Shown: positions 51,662 through 63,968 of the stretch, piece after piece
Numbering within the stretch: the first letter of the stretch is position 1
Layout of the letters: each line of letters begins with the position of its first letter
Assembly (NCBI GenBank): GCA_032358165.1
Contig: JAALGY010000012.1
Span: forward strand, 930,001-994,000
DNA from: Diplosphaera chodatii
Lineage: Eukaryota > Chlorophyta > Trebouxiophyceae > Prasiolales > Stichococcaceae
Length of the DNA: 64,000 nucleotides
Reading direction: 5' to 3'
Position numbers and translations under genes: made by a program
The notes under the pieces: model-generated
Databases searched by the model: none
What the model was told of the DNA's origin: nothing
The model's input: the letters and a program-made list of their open reading frames with translations, nothing else

Positions 51662-54600
51662 TCATAAGCCATCTGGGTCTTTGCTGATGCACCCACGTGG
51701 CCATGCATGGCGCCCATATGGGTATGGCGCCGTTATGATCTTAAGGTATGGGTGTGCAGCAAACTCCTGACTGTGGTTCTCCAGGCCCTCCAGGCCGCAG
51801 TTCATCATGCTGAGCAGTCGCAGCTGTGCCGCTGGCTTCAGGGCTGAAACCACATCACTGTGGGCATGGCAAAATCAAGGATTGTAGAAATTGGACACAC
51901 ATTCATGCTGTGCCTTGCAGGCCATTTGACAAGCTCACCAGCAGACGAGTGAGGTGGGCCATGAGCTCAGAATGGCGTGCTCTGCTGGCATTTTGAAGCA
52001 GCCACACCATTACTTCACTGCAGACTGATGCATCAGGGTTTTGCCCGGGGTTCGAATGAAAACAAGAGAGGTATACCTGACTGTCCAACCCCGGTTGCCA
52101 TCCAGTACAAGTTTGCGCAGGTGTGGCAGCTGTGGCAGCGCTCGCAGCACGCAGATGCGCAGTTTGCCCTCCTGCTGCCACGCGGGCGCCAGCGCCAACT
52201 CCGTCAGTCGCTACAGGGAGTGATAAGGCACCTTGGCAATTTGAGTGCCCGCTTCTGAAACCTCGAGATTGCTGGGACTCATGCAGAAAGTACTGATGAC
52301 CGAAGCCTCCGAAGGGCAGATTGAATGGCATCAGTGCTTCTAGCAATGCAAGAGTGCACAAAAGCATGAACAGGCATTTGGGAAAGCAGGCTAAAGCCAC
52401 TACCAAAGAGGGTCAAAGCTCAGCACATGGCAAACTGCAGCAACTTATGCCAGCAGCAGGCTGTGATAGCAAGCTGTGCAAGGCGCGGCACCTGCAGTTT
52501 GGGCAGCATCACTGCCAGCCCATCCAGCGCTCGGTGCTCCGAGCGAAACCAGCCGTGCTGCCACACAAGCAGCGACAGCGATAGCGTTTGCAGCCCAGGC
52601 ACCTGGGGGCGGAAGCTGGAAGCGCTGCCAGTTCCAACCTATAGGCGATGAAGAGACAATGTTGATTGTGGGCACGATGTTCAATCATGTGCTCAGCCTT
52701 GGAACTTAATGACCGCACTAGATAAGGGCTCTGGCTGCGACATGTTACGGATCTGCATGGGCTTGAGGTATCCTCGCCGTGGAACGGCATACTGCCCTCA
52801 TAGTATTGACTGCTGATCACACATGACCTTAAGAGGCTTGTGTTGCGGGGCAGCCATCTGCTGCAGGTTCTGTGACTATATCATGATGACATGATCTGTG
52901 CCCAGTGCTTCTTGAACGCAACTGGAAAGTTCCGCATTATGATCTGCAACAAAGACACTTCTGCACTGAGATCGTGGTTCGTGCGGTAACATTCCTGGGA
53001 CTCATAGGCAGGAACTCGCCGCATAAACGGATATGACGAGCCGCTGCAGCTTTGTCGCCGCCGCAAGCGCTGAGCAGAGCGGCGGCGCCTGGTACAGTGC
53101 GCTGCCCAGGTCGAGAGTGCGCAGCCGCGGCAGGCTTGCCAGCCGCTCGATCGACAGCAGTGATGCGTTCAAGCACGCCAGCACCTCCAGGCAGGTCAGG
53201 CATGTTGCGATTGCAGATTTGCAGTAGCGGAACTGCGTGGCAGAAAACATGACTGGACATTTGTACTGCATGCTTGCAGCAAGCACACGAGTCAATCAGG
53301 TCTGCCAAGTCACAATGCACCATGATAATGAGGCAACCAGAGAAGGTATCTCAACAAGAGAGACTCCCTATAGCTTGTCAGGGCCATGATGAGACAGCAG
53401 CTGTTAACGAACCACTTCAAGTTGCAGCATATCCTGCTGTTCGTAAATGGCATGTACCTCGTGGTTATGGCCCTGCTGCAGTTGGAAAGGTCCAGCAGTG
53501 TGAGGTGGGGCGCATGAGCGGCAACCGCCTCAACAGCCGAGGGGCCGAGCTTCAAGCAGTGGCATAGCTGCAGCCGCCGCAGCAGATGCCAGCCAGCCAC
53601 TGCGGCCGCGATGCTTTCGTTTGACACTTTGACCTGCGTATTTGGCAGGTTCAAATGCTGCATGGTGTTAGCCATCGGCAATCTGTTGTTGCATGCATTG
53701 AGGTTGGTGCCTCTGTGAAACTTCAGGGGTTGCAGGATGGTAGCATGAGGGTAGCATCTGCAGGAAGGGTGGCGACTTCTGAAAACTATTATGGGGGCCT
53801 GGATCGTGCGCACGCTGTCCAGAGAGACGGCTGTAAGGGCGGTGAGGACGGAGCAGCAGGCGAACGTCATGTCCCGGGCGTCAAGAGAATGTGTGATGTG
53901 CTTCAGGGTGGTCAATGTTGCAAGGATGCCTGGCTGTCCGTCTGCAAAAGCAAAAAGGTTGCCAGCATCAGCTGCCAGCTGCATCACATGCTAGACTCTG
54001 AGGACCAGCACTAGCACTTGGCACAAAACAGCCACGGGCAGCAGCCGCATCAGCCAGCACGTGACCGATCCTGACAAGCATGCAATGATACATGCTGCTG
54101 GATCCAACTATAGAAATCGTAGTGCTGGAGTATGCTCGTCTGCTGATAACATCAGGCTTGGCTGCTCACCCACACGGCTGCTGTAAAAGGAGCCACCACT
54201 GTCCAGCCGCCGCAAACACGAGAGTGCTGCCAGGTTCGACTGGCCCCGATCATCCAGCAATGCCCCACACCCCTCGGCTCCCAGCCTTGTCAAGCTCTGC
54301 ATACCAAGCAGCAGGCCCAGCTCAAGCGCCTCTACTCACCGCACAGGCGAGGGCACTGTAGTGGTACACATCAGCTGCAACATGGTTTTGCCAGGCAAAG
54401 AGCATCCGTCAGGGCAACATCGTCACAGTCAATAAGTGCGTTGATGATCTCAGGCGATGAACCACCCGCCGGCCGCAGTGACATGCACAGCCATGCCTGT
54501 GCTAGAAGACCAAGCATTTCGCCAGCTACATAGTAGCAGTTGCTGATGTCCAGGTACTCCAACCGACCGCTCAGGGGCTGCAGCGCACCAATGCCTGCGT

Positions 54601-55871
54601 TTGCACATGTAAGCAAACTGTTGTTCAGCTGCTGCGAAAGCTGTCGTCTGCAGGGGGCTCCTGTGTGCAACTTAGCGGATGGTCATCACTTCAGGCCCAT
54701 ATGTAGTGTGAATGTAGAGCATCAACTTATATTATCCTACAAGAAACCCCTTACAGCTGGTGTCAACAAGGTAGTCACCGTCATCGTGTATCTTGTAGCA
54801 GCCACCCAAACGCAGCTCCAGCAACGATGTGAGGGCCGCAATCCACGGCATATCAGCATCACAAAGCCGATGGCAAAGCGCCAGGTTCAGGTGCGTCAAG
54901 CTCCTGTTTCACAGCGTCCAGTTTTATGGCGCTAAACATGGCAAGACCTTCGAAGGCATCTTGGCTACATTTTTATCACTGATTGAGGGTGTGCACACAA
55001 CAGTTGGATAATTTCACCCATATAGGGTTTGTATCATATTTCTGAGGACTGGCTGCTCTATCTGTGCTAGTCAACAAAGCCGCAGCATGTTCAGATATAT
55101 ATGCACCTTGCCAGCGGTGTCAGCTCGGCGAGGCACTCAGCAGACATGTCTCTGCAGTCGACCAGCGACAACAGCGCCAGCCGCTGCAGCTTTGCCACCG
55201 CTCTCAGTTGCACCCAGTTCAGACTCCTGCAGCACATGATAAGGCTGCCACAAAGAATGAGTCAAGCATGCATCTGGCATACGTTTGCACACCCTTTTGC
55301 AGTCTGAAAGCTCACCGATTCTGCAGATACTTAGAGCATAACAATAACTGCAACTGCCGCGCTGGAGCAAAAGCATTCAGCATGCGCCCAGACAGGGCAA
55401 GTCTGTTGGTCAACCCCTTATCAGCTGAGCGATCAAGGTACAAGTGCTCACTGCCAGCCACTGAGGTCGAGCGACGTCAACTCCTGCAGCGCGTGTGGCA
55501 GGTGCAACACAACCTCCTGGTTGACGCTGTCTGTGGCGGCAGCCCGCCGCAGATCCAAGCTCTTCAGGCCGGGGAACATACACAGCTGGGCCATAGTATC
55601 TACCACTGCCGGCGCCATTGACTGCATTTCGGCGGTGACCAGCTGCCGCCACTGCTGCCCCAGCAGCCGCATGTTCACCATGCAGCCGGGATCATGCTCC
55701 TCTCTGCGGCATACAACAGAAGGTCCAGTTTCCAGTGTCCCTTGTCGATGCCATCACTGACCTGCATGCACTGCTTCAGTTAAGCACCCCGAACTGGGGT
55801 GTGCTGCACCTGATAACATGGCTCAGGATGACGCGTGCCACGTCATCTGGAAGCGCAACATTGCTGCCCAT
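51662..55871 (-). CDS. Degenerate F-box / leucine-rich-repeat protein (middle exons approximate)
   Basis: Confident exons (high to low): 55871-55810, 55703-55452, 55226-55107, 54903-54779, 54594-54530, 54296-54170, 53941-53787, 53657-53458; then 52602-52492, 52210-52077, 52017-51931, 51857-51662. One or two exons at about 53290-52650 are not fixed (LSIERLASLPRLRTLDLGSA at about 53170). The start MGSNVALPDDVARVILSHVI continues with LLGQQWRQLV, an F-box-like pattern. LRR units follow: FPGLKSLDLRRAAATDSVNQ, LQELTSLDLSGWQ, SLTHLNLALCHRL, GRLEYLDISNCYY, LLRRLQLCHCLKLGPSAVEA, HLTLLDLSNCSR, LPHLRKLVLDGNRG and AQLRLLSMMNCGLEGLENHS. Cys-containing repeats recall the AMN1/FBXL class. The inferred role is an SCF substrate receptor; the target is unknown. 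Confidence 0.7.
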
Positions 55872-57144
55872 TCCTCTGATTGCTAAAGAGCCCTGCACGC
55901 ACTACTTGCAAGGGTTAAACAGATTCTGATGGTACAACATCAGGTCTGCAGAGCGCTCACGTGGCTTGCTTGCCGCGCCTGCAGTGTTCTTGCGCAATGC
56001 TCCATTATTCAGTGGCAAGTTGGCATGGCACGTCGATGTGGTGCTGACAATTCCATGTATGTGACACCTGGATGGTAGTCGTGAGTCTTGCTGCCGGTGC
56101 TGCATCACCATCATTGTTGAGGTTGCCGCCTGACTCTGGCAGAATCTGACCAAACGCACCATGATGGTCATCCCTGCAGGCCAACACGCAGACATTATCA
56201 AGCAGCAGAGTTGAACTCATTATCAAAATGTCGGCTTCAGGTCATCCGCCACCCAGCAGGTCATTGAATACAGCATGACGCTATGTCAACCTGACGAACA
56301 GCGCCCGGGTCATCTGACGGATGGCAGCCAGCAGACCACTGAGGCAGCATGCAAGATGCCTGCAAGCTTGGCCCAGGCTCGGCTGCTCGCCCATTGAATG
56401 CTCATCCATTTCATCCTGCGCAATGCCATGCGCCATGCCTGGAGACCTGTTTATCTGCCAGTTGTTAACCTCAACGAGCCCAGCATGTGCCCAGTAGGAG
56501 TTGCATTGGCAGCAATGACATGCAGGTGCTGGGAGCTGGCATATCAAGCAAGCAAGCTGCAGGCTTTACTCAGCATCCATGCATATCTAGCAGCGAGGTG
56601 GATGGCGCAAGCTCTGTACGTGCACGGATGCAATTTCTGCGTGGTCATGCATGCATGTATATATGTGAGCAACTGCGTGCTGTTGCAGGCTTGCGGCAAG
56701 CGCCGCTGTGGAAACTGGCGGCAACATGTGGGCTGGGATTCCCAGGGTCCACTGCAGCATTGCATTTGCTCGCGATTTGTTTTGAATCAGCCACAGACAC
56801 GTGATACAACTCTGTCTGGGTGTCAGCGTGTAGAGCTCTGCATTGCTCCACATACAGGCCCACATACAGTCGATTCAGCACTCATCAGCAGGATGATGCT
56901 GATGCTCAGGCAATGAAGGCGGCACCACGTACAACTGGATGCAGCAGTTGTGCATGATTAGTTTGAGATGCAACACGCAAGCATGATGCCCTGTACATAC
57001 ACATCGTGAACGGGTCAGGACCAATTTCTGCCCTTGCCTTTGTCCATGGGCACTAATGTGCTCGGCCTGCCTGCCTACATCACAGCATCGCATGGGTAAT
57101 GCCTTCCCTCTCTTCCTCTGCTCCTGCGGCAGGCTGCCTGCTAT
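55872..57144. other. 1.27 kb intergenic region, no gene seen
   Basis: This lies between the start of the F-box/LRR gene and the stop of the orphan gene, both on the minus strand. Open frames on both strands here (for example 56398-56916 +) have no protein-like pattern and no phase-consistent neighbours. The F-box/LRR promoter should be in this interval. Confidence 0.35.
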
Positions 57145-58549
57145 TCAGGGGCATGTCATGATGGTCGGTATGCGGCGCACATTCATGCCAATGCCAAAGC
57201 CCAACGGTGCCGGGTCCAGCCCCTGAGCCCGCGCTGCCCGCAGCTCCTTGCCCGGCAGGCCGTGCGGCCATTGCCGCAGCAGCTCGGCTTCTGCTGGAGC
57301 GGCGGTGGCGGGCCGCAGCAGGTCATGGTGGCGCCTGCCGCTCGACAGGGCAGCCTCGCTGTTGTGGCCGGCCACAAACCGCGCCTGCGCCACATGGCGG
57401 CGGCCCTGGGGCAACCTGGCCACTGCAGGGCTGGCAGGGCGGCCAATGTCCAGGCTGGTGGCTGTGATGAGGCCTGCAGGGGCGAGGATGCGCCCGATGC
57501 CTCCCAGGTATGGCGCCGACGCTGCAATGCCGGCCGCGGGAGCCGTCGCCGGGCGTTGCTGCCCACCATCGGCTGCCCAGCCATGGCGCAGCGGGCTGTC
57601 TGGGGACTCGCCCCGTGCCCGTGATGCACGAACGTTCTGCTGGCACCTGCCTGCGCGCGCCCCTCAGCTGCAGGCGAGATGCAGCAAGGCCTCACATGAA
57701 CAACCATGCATTCCTGTGCTGTGCAATCATGCCAAAGGTTCGTTGTGTGCGCTGCGTTACAGTGTTCATACTGCAGACGCATGAGGCAGTGTCAGCGTCG
57801 ACTTGCAGTCACGGTTCAGAATTTTGCTCCCGGGAGTCGGTATAGAGACATGACACCGCATGCATAACCGACAAAAGCTTTTACTGGGGCTGGGGTAGAG
57901 GGTGCACCCTCAGAACTGGAGGTTCACATGACAAGCTGATGTTTATGCGTCGACGTACTTCTGTCTGGTCGACGCTACGGTCACCGCGCGCTGTGGCATC
58001 CATGTGCAGTAGGTAGTCGCGCTGTGCCGCATGGCGCCGCCCGCCGGGCCGCTGGCTGTGCTGCCCCTCAGCATCGGCATTCGCACGGGCAGTGCGCGCC
58101 TCAAACTCGGGCCTGTGCATAAGTGTACCCTTTCCTGTATACCAGACTGATGGATCGTGTGTAGCTGGTGTCGCGTTTGCAAAACTTTGGCAAGATGCAA
58201 CGATGCAGCTGCTGCCACATGGTTGCAGGGCTGCAACCCGCACCGCAGCACGCGCAGGCATGGGCGCTTCGGCAAGCCATATACGCATGTACCTGCAAAA
58301 CTGTGCTTCATGCCTCAGACACATTGTATAATCTGTAAGTTACGAGTGCGCTGGTGGTTTGCGTCATGGAAGGTCGTCACCATGTAACAGGTATATCACA
58401 GACTGACTACAGCAACTTGCGAGGAGCCTACCGTTGCTGCTGAAGTTGAGGCTGGCTTTCGGCGCCTCGAACCTGTCCGCTGCACCCTCATCGAACCTGT
58501 GCCTTTCGTGCCGCGGGGTCGCCGTGAACCAGGACCGCCTCGTCATCAT
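57145..58549 (-). CDS. Orphan Arg/His/Ala-rich protein with repeated GRRH motif, 261 aa
   Basis: Exons 58549-58432, 58134-57959 and 57636-57145 join in phase (786 nt), with donors GTAGGC and GTACGT. The start is MMTRRSWFTATPRHERHRFD; an in-frame Met follows at once. The protein is basic and low in complexity. It contains three related units: GRRHAAQRDYLLHMDATARG, GRRHVAQARFVAGHNSEAAL and GRRHHDLLRPATAAPAEAEL. A hydrophobic Gly/Ile/Ala stretch (ASAPYLGGIGRILAPAGLIT) lies mid-protein. It ends NVRRIPTIMTCP. No signal peptide or known domain was recognised. The long last exon has no ATG of its own and is open in other frames too, so the frame choice rests on splice phase. Function unknown. Confidence 0.5.
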
Positions 58550-59102
58550 GCACTAATCTCCAGCGCTTCTGCCCGTGGACCGAACGACGGTGCTTCTGAC
58601 TCCAAAAGAAAACTCGCAAATTTTTGCGATGTTCATGTTCAGCATATCCCTGCTGCCTGACGAGGTAGCCTGCTCATGCCATGAGGAAGATGCGCCCTCG
58701 GTCACACCGAGCTCCCGGCGTGCAGCCCTGCAGCGGTGCAGGGTTGGACATAGATAACGAGGTCTGCCACATAACATTTGGTTTTTGAGTGTGCAAGGTG
58801 CAGCTATACATCTAAGCCATGCGCGTGCCTGAAGGCTCGCCTGGCTGAACTTCGAAGCTTGCCGGTATCATCTGCCTCGTGATCGCGCGGCACCCATCTA
58901 TTTTGCACCCTTCGGGAGCATTGAGTGCACAATGCACAACACCTCTGCGCACCTTTTGCGCTCGTCCGACCGTCGCAAGCCAGTACATGATCCACACGCA
59001 TTGTAAAGCTCGCGGTTGCAATGCATACCAGGCAGTTGCTTTGGGTAGCTGAGCCATTTGCTTAGCGTAAGCTGGCCAACGACGGTCCAGCGTAGCGCAG
59101 CC
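58550..59102. other. Divergent region upstream of SNM1-like gene
   Basis: About 550 bases between divergent starts. One candidate first exon for the SNM1-like gene is visible at about 58680-58761 (MRKMRPRSHRAPG, ending at a GTCTGC donor), but I could not confirm its junction with the long exon at 59103. Confidence 0.3.
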
Positions 59103-62100
59103 ATGGCAAGGATGAAGTACAGCAGACCTCTTGATGCCAGCAGGGCCTCGGTGTGCCGAATCAGTGACACCGTGTCTGATCATGCTCCGTGCAGCGCACC
59201 ACAGAAGCACAATGCAGAACGGCAGCAACACGGCGGTTGCGGCATCCAGCAGGAAAATGTCGAGCCGCAGCACCAGCGGATGGCACAGGCAGCATGTCAC
59301 AGCAGGGCGCAGTGCAATATGTTGCATGTTGATCAGGCTGCGACAAAGGGTACAGCGAGCAATGCTGGCCAGATGGCCATGACGATGGCTCCCAAGCAAC
59401 CTGTACAGCATATGGTGCTGTCACAGCCCAGCCAGGCGGAAGCAGACATACGTCCAATGCAGCCGCTCATGCCTCAAGTGCATGCCCACCAACCCCAGCA
59501 GCTGGCAGGGTTCAACCTGCTGCAACAGCGGCAAGTTGGACCAGGCTGCAAGCAGCAAGCGCTTGCAGTGCAGATGCCAGATTCATCACCATCGGAAGTC
59601 ATCGATCTGACAGCAGCAGATGCTACGCAGCCGCAGTCTCAGCCTGAGCCATCGGAGGCGCATCCTGCGCCAGCTGCATGGCACGGTAGCCACGTTGGCG
59701 CAGCTGTCAGCAGGCAGGGCAGCATGCTCAGCAACCAGCATGGTGATCAGTCCCCGCCAGCACAGGCTACAGCACAGCCGCAGCAACAGCAGCCGGATGA
59801 ACGGGTGGCTCGGCCTGCAGCAGCAGAGCTTGCCACGCAGACATGGGAGCAGCCGTGTCTCAGCCAGCTTGCAAGTGGCGCAGGCTCTGGCCATGCACAG
59901 GTGGCCGCCCAGTGCAGCCCTCGGATGCTGCAGGCCACGCTTGCCTGCTATGCTGCATGCACTGTGCTCTGCCTCAGTCACTTGACAAGTTGTCCTTAGC
60001 TGCGGTGTTCCACGTTGCAGGCCTTCTGCCCCAAGTGCAACGACTACCTGTATGACATTGCGGCGGATGCTGCTGGGCGTGCAGCTCATGTCGCTACATG
60101 TGGCAGGGCCTCGAGCAGCAGTGGCGGCGGCGGTGTTGGAGCGGTGGGCAGCGTCACAGAGGGACTGGACGGCATCTGCCTTTCAGACGGCGATGATGAG
60201 GATGCAGGCGATGGTCAGACGGACATCAATGCAGGTCTGTACCTGAGATAGTGCATACTTGTGCGCACGCCTCGGGTCACCATGCCAACACCACGTGCTA
60301 CACGTTTGATGCACCCTGATGACAGCCACCTGACAGCGGCCGGATGTGGCCTGACTGCAGGGCAGTTGCAGCAGCAGGGGCAGGGGAGCCGCAAAAGGCG
60401 CAGCAAGCAGCCGCTGGACGAGGAAATGCGGCTGTGGCTGACCCGCATGTCCCTGGACGACTGCTGCGACGCATTTGCCCAGGTGCCGCATGCTCGCCCC
60501 GAAGTCTGTCGGCAAACCATGCGCTTCAGTCGGTCACTGTGACGTAACACACCCAACCGGGCGCAGACAACTGTAATGATGTACACGCCCTGTGCAGGCC
60601 GGCGTTGCCTTTGCGGACCTGCCGGGCCTTGGGGACGCTGACCTGCGGGCCCTGGGGGTGCGGGCCCTTGGCCGCCGCCGTCGCATCATCGCCGCAGCGG
60701 CCGAGCTGCGATCCAGCATCAGCACGTCCCCCGCCAAGCAGCCAGATGCAGGGACAGGTCTGCCAGCCAGATGGAGCGTGTGCCGCTGCAAGCAGTGGCC
60801 TTGCTTGTCGCCAGCTTGCGTTTTTGCTCAGGGTTTAGCTTCCACCCCCGTCACTCGTGCTGCAGGGCAGTGGCGCGGGGACCTGGGGCCGAAGCGCATC
60901 ACCGATTTCTTCACGCCCCCTGGCGGGCGGCCCCCGCCTCCTCCCTTCCAGCAGCCCCTCGAGGCGGGCCCCCCTCTGATGTTGCTATGCACCCAGCACC
61001 CACTCATGCAGGCAGCAGGCTGCAGTGTTTCCCTTCTCTGCTGGACTGGAAGGCGTTGGCAAGCGTACGTGCCAGGTTCGCTGGGAACCCTCTCATTGTG
61101 CTGGCAGGTCACCGACCTTACTCCCAATGCTGACATGCGCCCCAAGCCCTGCAGGGTGGCCTGACGTCGGCGCCGCGGCCCAGGGCCACCATCGACCGCT
61201 TCCTGCAGCGCGGTGCCGAGCGCCCCGCCCCCGCCGCCGAGCCGCACCTGCTGCCGCCGGCGCAGGCGTCGGACCGCGCCGGGCCAGCAGCCTCTGGTGG
61301 GCAGGATGCACTTCAGTGCCATTTTATGCAATAACGCTCGTTTGTTTCGTGGCAATATGAACTGCATGCTTATGCTTGCCCCATACTTTGGCACTGCTCG
61401 GCATTGCTCATGGGTTTTGGCGGATTTAGTCAAGTGGTGCTGCAGTCAGTGACGTGGACTGTACAGCAGTCTGCCTGACTGGGAAAGGGCAGCCACTCCA
61501 GGTGTTTTAATGCTGACGGCAGCGGCGGGCTGGCCAAGGATGAGGAGACGCAGGGGCCTCAGGTATGTGTCCACCTGCATGCAGGTGGCAGCGGCTGGCT
61601 GCCAGAGTGGCAGCTGCTGCCGGGCATACGGCTGGTTGTGGACAAGTTTGGGCCCAAGACGACGGGCGTCCCCGCCACCGCCTGGTTCCTGACGCACTTC
61701 CATGCAGACCACTATGGCGGTGCGTAGGCTGTGGATCAGGGTCGACATTCTGTGTGAAAGGCTTTCATTGCAATATCACAGCTTTGCATGTCACAGGTAT
61801 CAATGTTCCATCACTGTCACTGCATGTCGGAAACCAGCTGCGACATTGTTAGGCCTGGCACATGCAGGGTTGACCAAGCGCTGGTGCTCACACAACAAGG
61901 GCCTGATCTACTGCACCACCCCCACTGCCAAGCTGGCCTCCGATCGCCTCAAGGTGCGAAATCAGCATATACCGGGATACTGAGTATATACAACTGGCGA
62001 AAAACACTGATTTATATGTGTGCATTTTTCCATGGGTTCGGCATCTGTGTGCACACCACCACCTTTCCGATGCCTTGGTGATGCTGACGCTGCCAGGTGC

Positions 62101-63968
62101 CCTGGGGCCGTCTCGCATGCAAGCCCATGGACGAGCCGTTCATGGTGGAGACACTGGTGGCCGATGGAGCAGGCATGCCTCTGCATACAGCTGCTGCACC
62201 ATGCTCGCTTGAAAGTGCAGGCTAATGTCATTGCTGGCTGCTCTCATCAGCCATGTGCGTTGCCAGCAGCCGCTGACATGTGTGACGTCCTGTGACAGGG
62301 GCCTGGGCGCCGGCCATGGTGCGGTGCACCTTCCTGGACGCCAACCACTGCCCCGGCGCTGTAATGGTGCGCCTGCTCACTATCGCAGTGCAGTTCCAGA
62401 TTCACGATGAAGGCCCCCTGACACGGCGGACCTTGCACCATCAGCAGTGCGCCAGCAAGTTCGACACAGCGCGACACTCTCATGCGTGTGCACCTGTGAC
62501 GAACCGCTGCAGCTGGAGAGCATCTGCGAGCCTGTGGTGCCAGCATGCAGGCCGCTGCCAGCAGCCTCCAGCTGCACAGTGACCCTGCACCCTACACATG
62601 GGGAAACGCCTCTGAGCTTTAAGTCAGGCGAGCGCCAGAGTTTTCCGATCAGCGTGGCTGCAGGTGCTGTTCGAGGCGCCGGGGCGCGCGCCCATCCTGC
62701 ACACGGGGGACTGCCGGTGGCGGGCGGGCGGGGCGGCGGCGGCGCACCCCGCCCTCGCCGCCGCCCGCGGCCGCTGCCAGCTGGTGCTGGACACCACCTA
62801 CTGCGCGCCGCAGCACGCCTTCCCGCCCCAGGTGGCCATGCTCCTACACATGCTTCTGCCTGGGACGGCAGCGAGACCTTGCAGTGCATTACAGGGTAGA
62901 TACAGCAATCCCCACTGCCAGTAGGGTTCATACACCATGTGCTGGGCCGCCTGGCCATAGACGTAATGCAGTCATGCGCACACACACTGTGCCATTGTAA
63001 GATCCTACCAATCAACCCTGAGACGGAACGAAACGCCAGCCTGCAAACGTGCCGGCTGCCGGGGCGCAGGTGGAGGTGATACGCTTTGCGGTGGACGCGG
63101 TGAGGGCGGAGGCGTTCAACCCGCGCACCCTGTTCCTGTTCGGCAGCTACACCATCGGCAAGGAGCGCCTGTTCCTGGAGGTCGCCCGCCAGCTGCGCAT
63201 GAAGGTGCTCACCTGCACTCTGACATCTGCCAGGTAGCTGCTTGGTACTAGCGGGATCGTACAGTGACCTGTCGTCAGGATCTTTTGATACCAAACTGCA
63301 CGGCGGCCGTTCATCAGCATGGGTGCCCTGAAATTCATCCATAAATCATGCCAGCTGCAGTCATCCTGCAGTCCTGTGGGTCACGTCCGTGTGGCTGCCT
63401 GCTGCAGGTGTATGTGGGTGTGGCAAAGCGCAAAACGCTGGCGGCACTGGACCTGCGGCCAGAGTATGCCCAGTGGCTGACCACTGACGACAAGGAGGCC
63501 CGTGTGCAGGTGCAGGAGTCTCACACCCAACACATTTGACATCCTTTATACAAACAAGATGTGCGTCTTTGCTCTGACTGCCGTCAACATCCAAAGCTTC
63601 AACACCAGAGTTGAGCCCGCAGGCGGTCCCGCTGGGGCTGACCAGCCTGGCGTCTATGGCGCGCATCGCCCGCCACTACCGCGGCCGCTTCACCACCGTG
63701 GTGCGTCACCGCCCGCCTGTGACTAGACGTGCCTGGCCTGCTCAATTGACAGCGTGCAGCGACGACAGAATATGACGTGCGCAGCAAAACATCTTCCTGG
63801 AGTGTCGGCTGAGTTCCACCGCCATACAGCTGCAAATGTGAGAACCCTCATGCGGTCGCCCATGTGCAGGTGGCGTTCAGGCCTACAGGGTGGACCGCGG
63901 CAGCCACGCAGCGGGGCCGCTCATCCCGGGGCCGCCGCCTGCAGAAGGGCACCCTGATCCAGTACCAG
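59103..63968 (+). CDS. SNM1: SNM1/DCLRE1A-type DNA crosslink-repair nuclease with UBZ, SAM and MBL/beta-CASP domains (3' end outside window)
   Basis: Exons: 59103-59900 (start tentative), 60021-60234, 60361-60482, 60598-60757, 60866-about 60963, 61155-61315, 61502-61719, 61868-61953, 62097-62172, 62299-62366, 62664-62831, 63070-63204, 63408-63509, 63623-63700, 63870-63968; phases close. The Gln-rich N-terminus holds PSEVIDLTAADA, a SUMO-interacting-like motif. Next is a UBZ4-type finger (FCPKCNDYLYD...HVATC), then a SAM domain (MRLWLTRMSLDDCCDAFAQA and LPGLGDADLRALGV), then PIP-like KRITDFFTPP and ATIDRFLQRG. The metallo-beta-lactamase core has THFHADHYGG (HxHxDH), FLDANHCPGAVM and HTGDCRWR; beta-CASP/DRMBL has NPRTLFLFGSYTIGKERLF and VAFRPTGWT. 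SNM1 is a 5' exonuclease for interstrand crosslink repair; a SAM plus DRMBL layout is known in plants. Introns at 62173 and probably 60964 are GC-AG. Confidence 0.85.

Noticed and set aside
57248..57784. 178-codon plus-strand frame overlapping the orphan gene
   Set aside because: Composition is Arg/Trp/Ser-heavy without pattern. The minus-strand reading joins three exons in phase with good donors.
58812..59411. 199-codon minus-strand frame with hydrophobic stretches, possible membrane protein
   Set aside because: It overlaps the first exon of the SNM1-like gene, shows no splice-phase partner and no family pattern. The hydrophobic runs are irregular.
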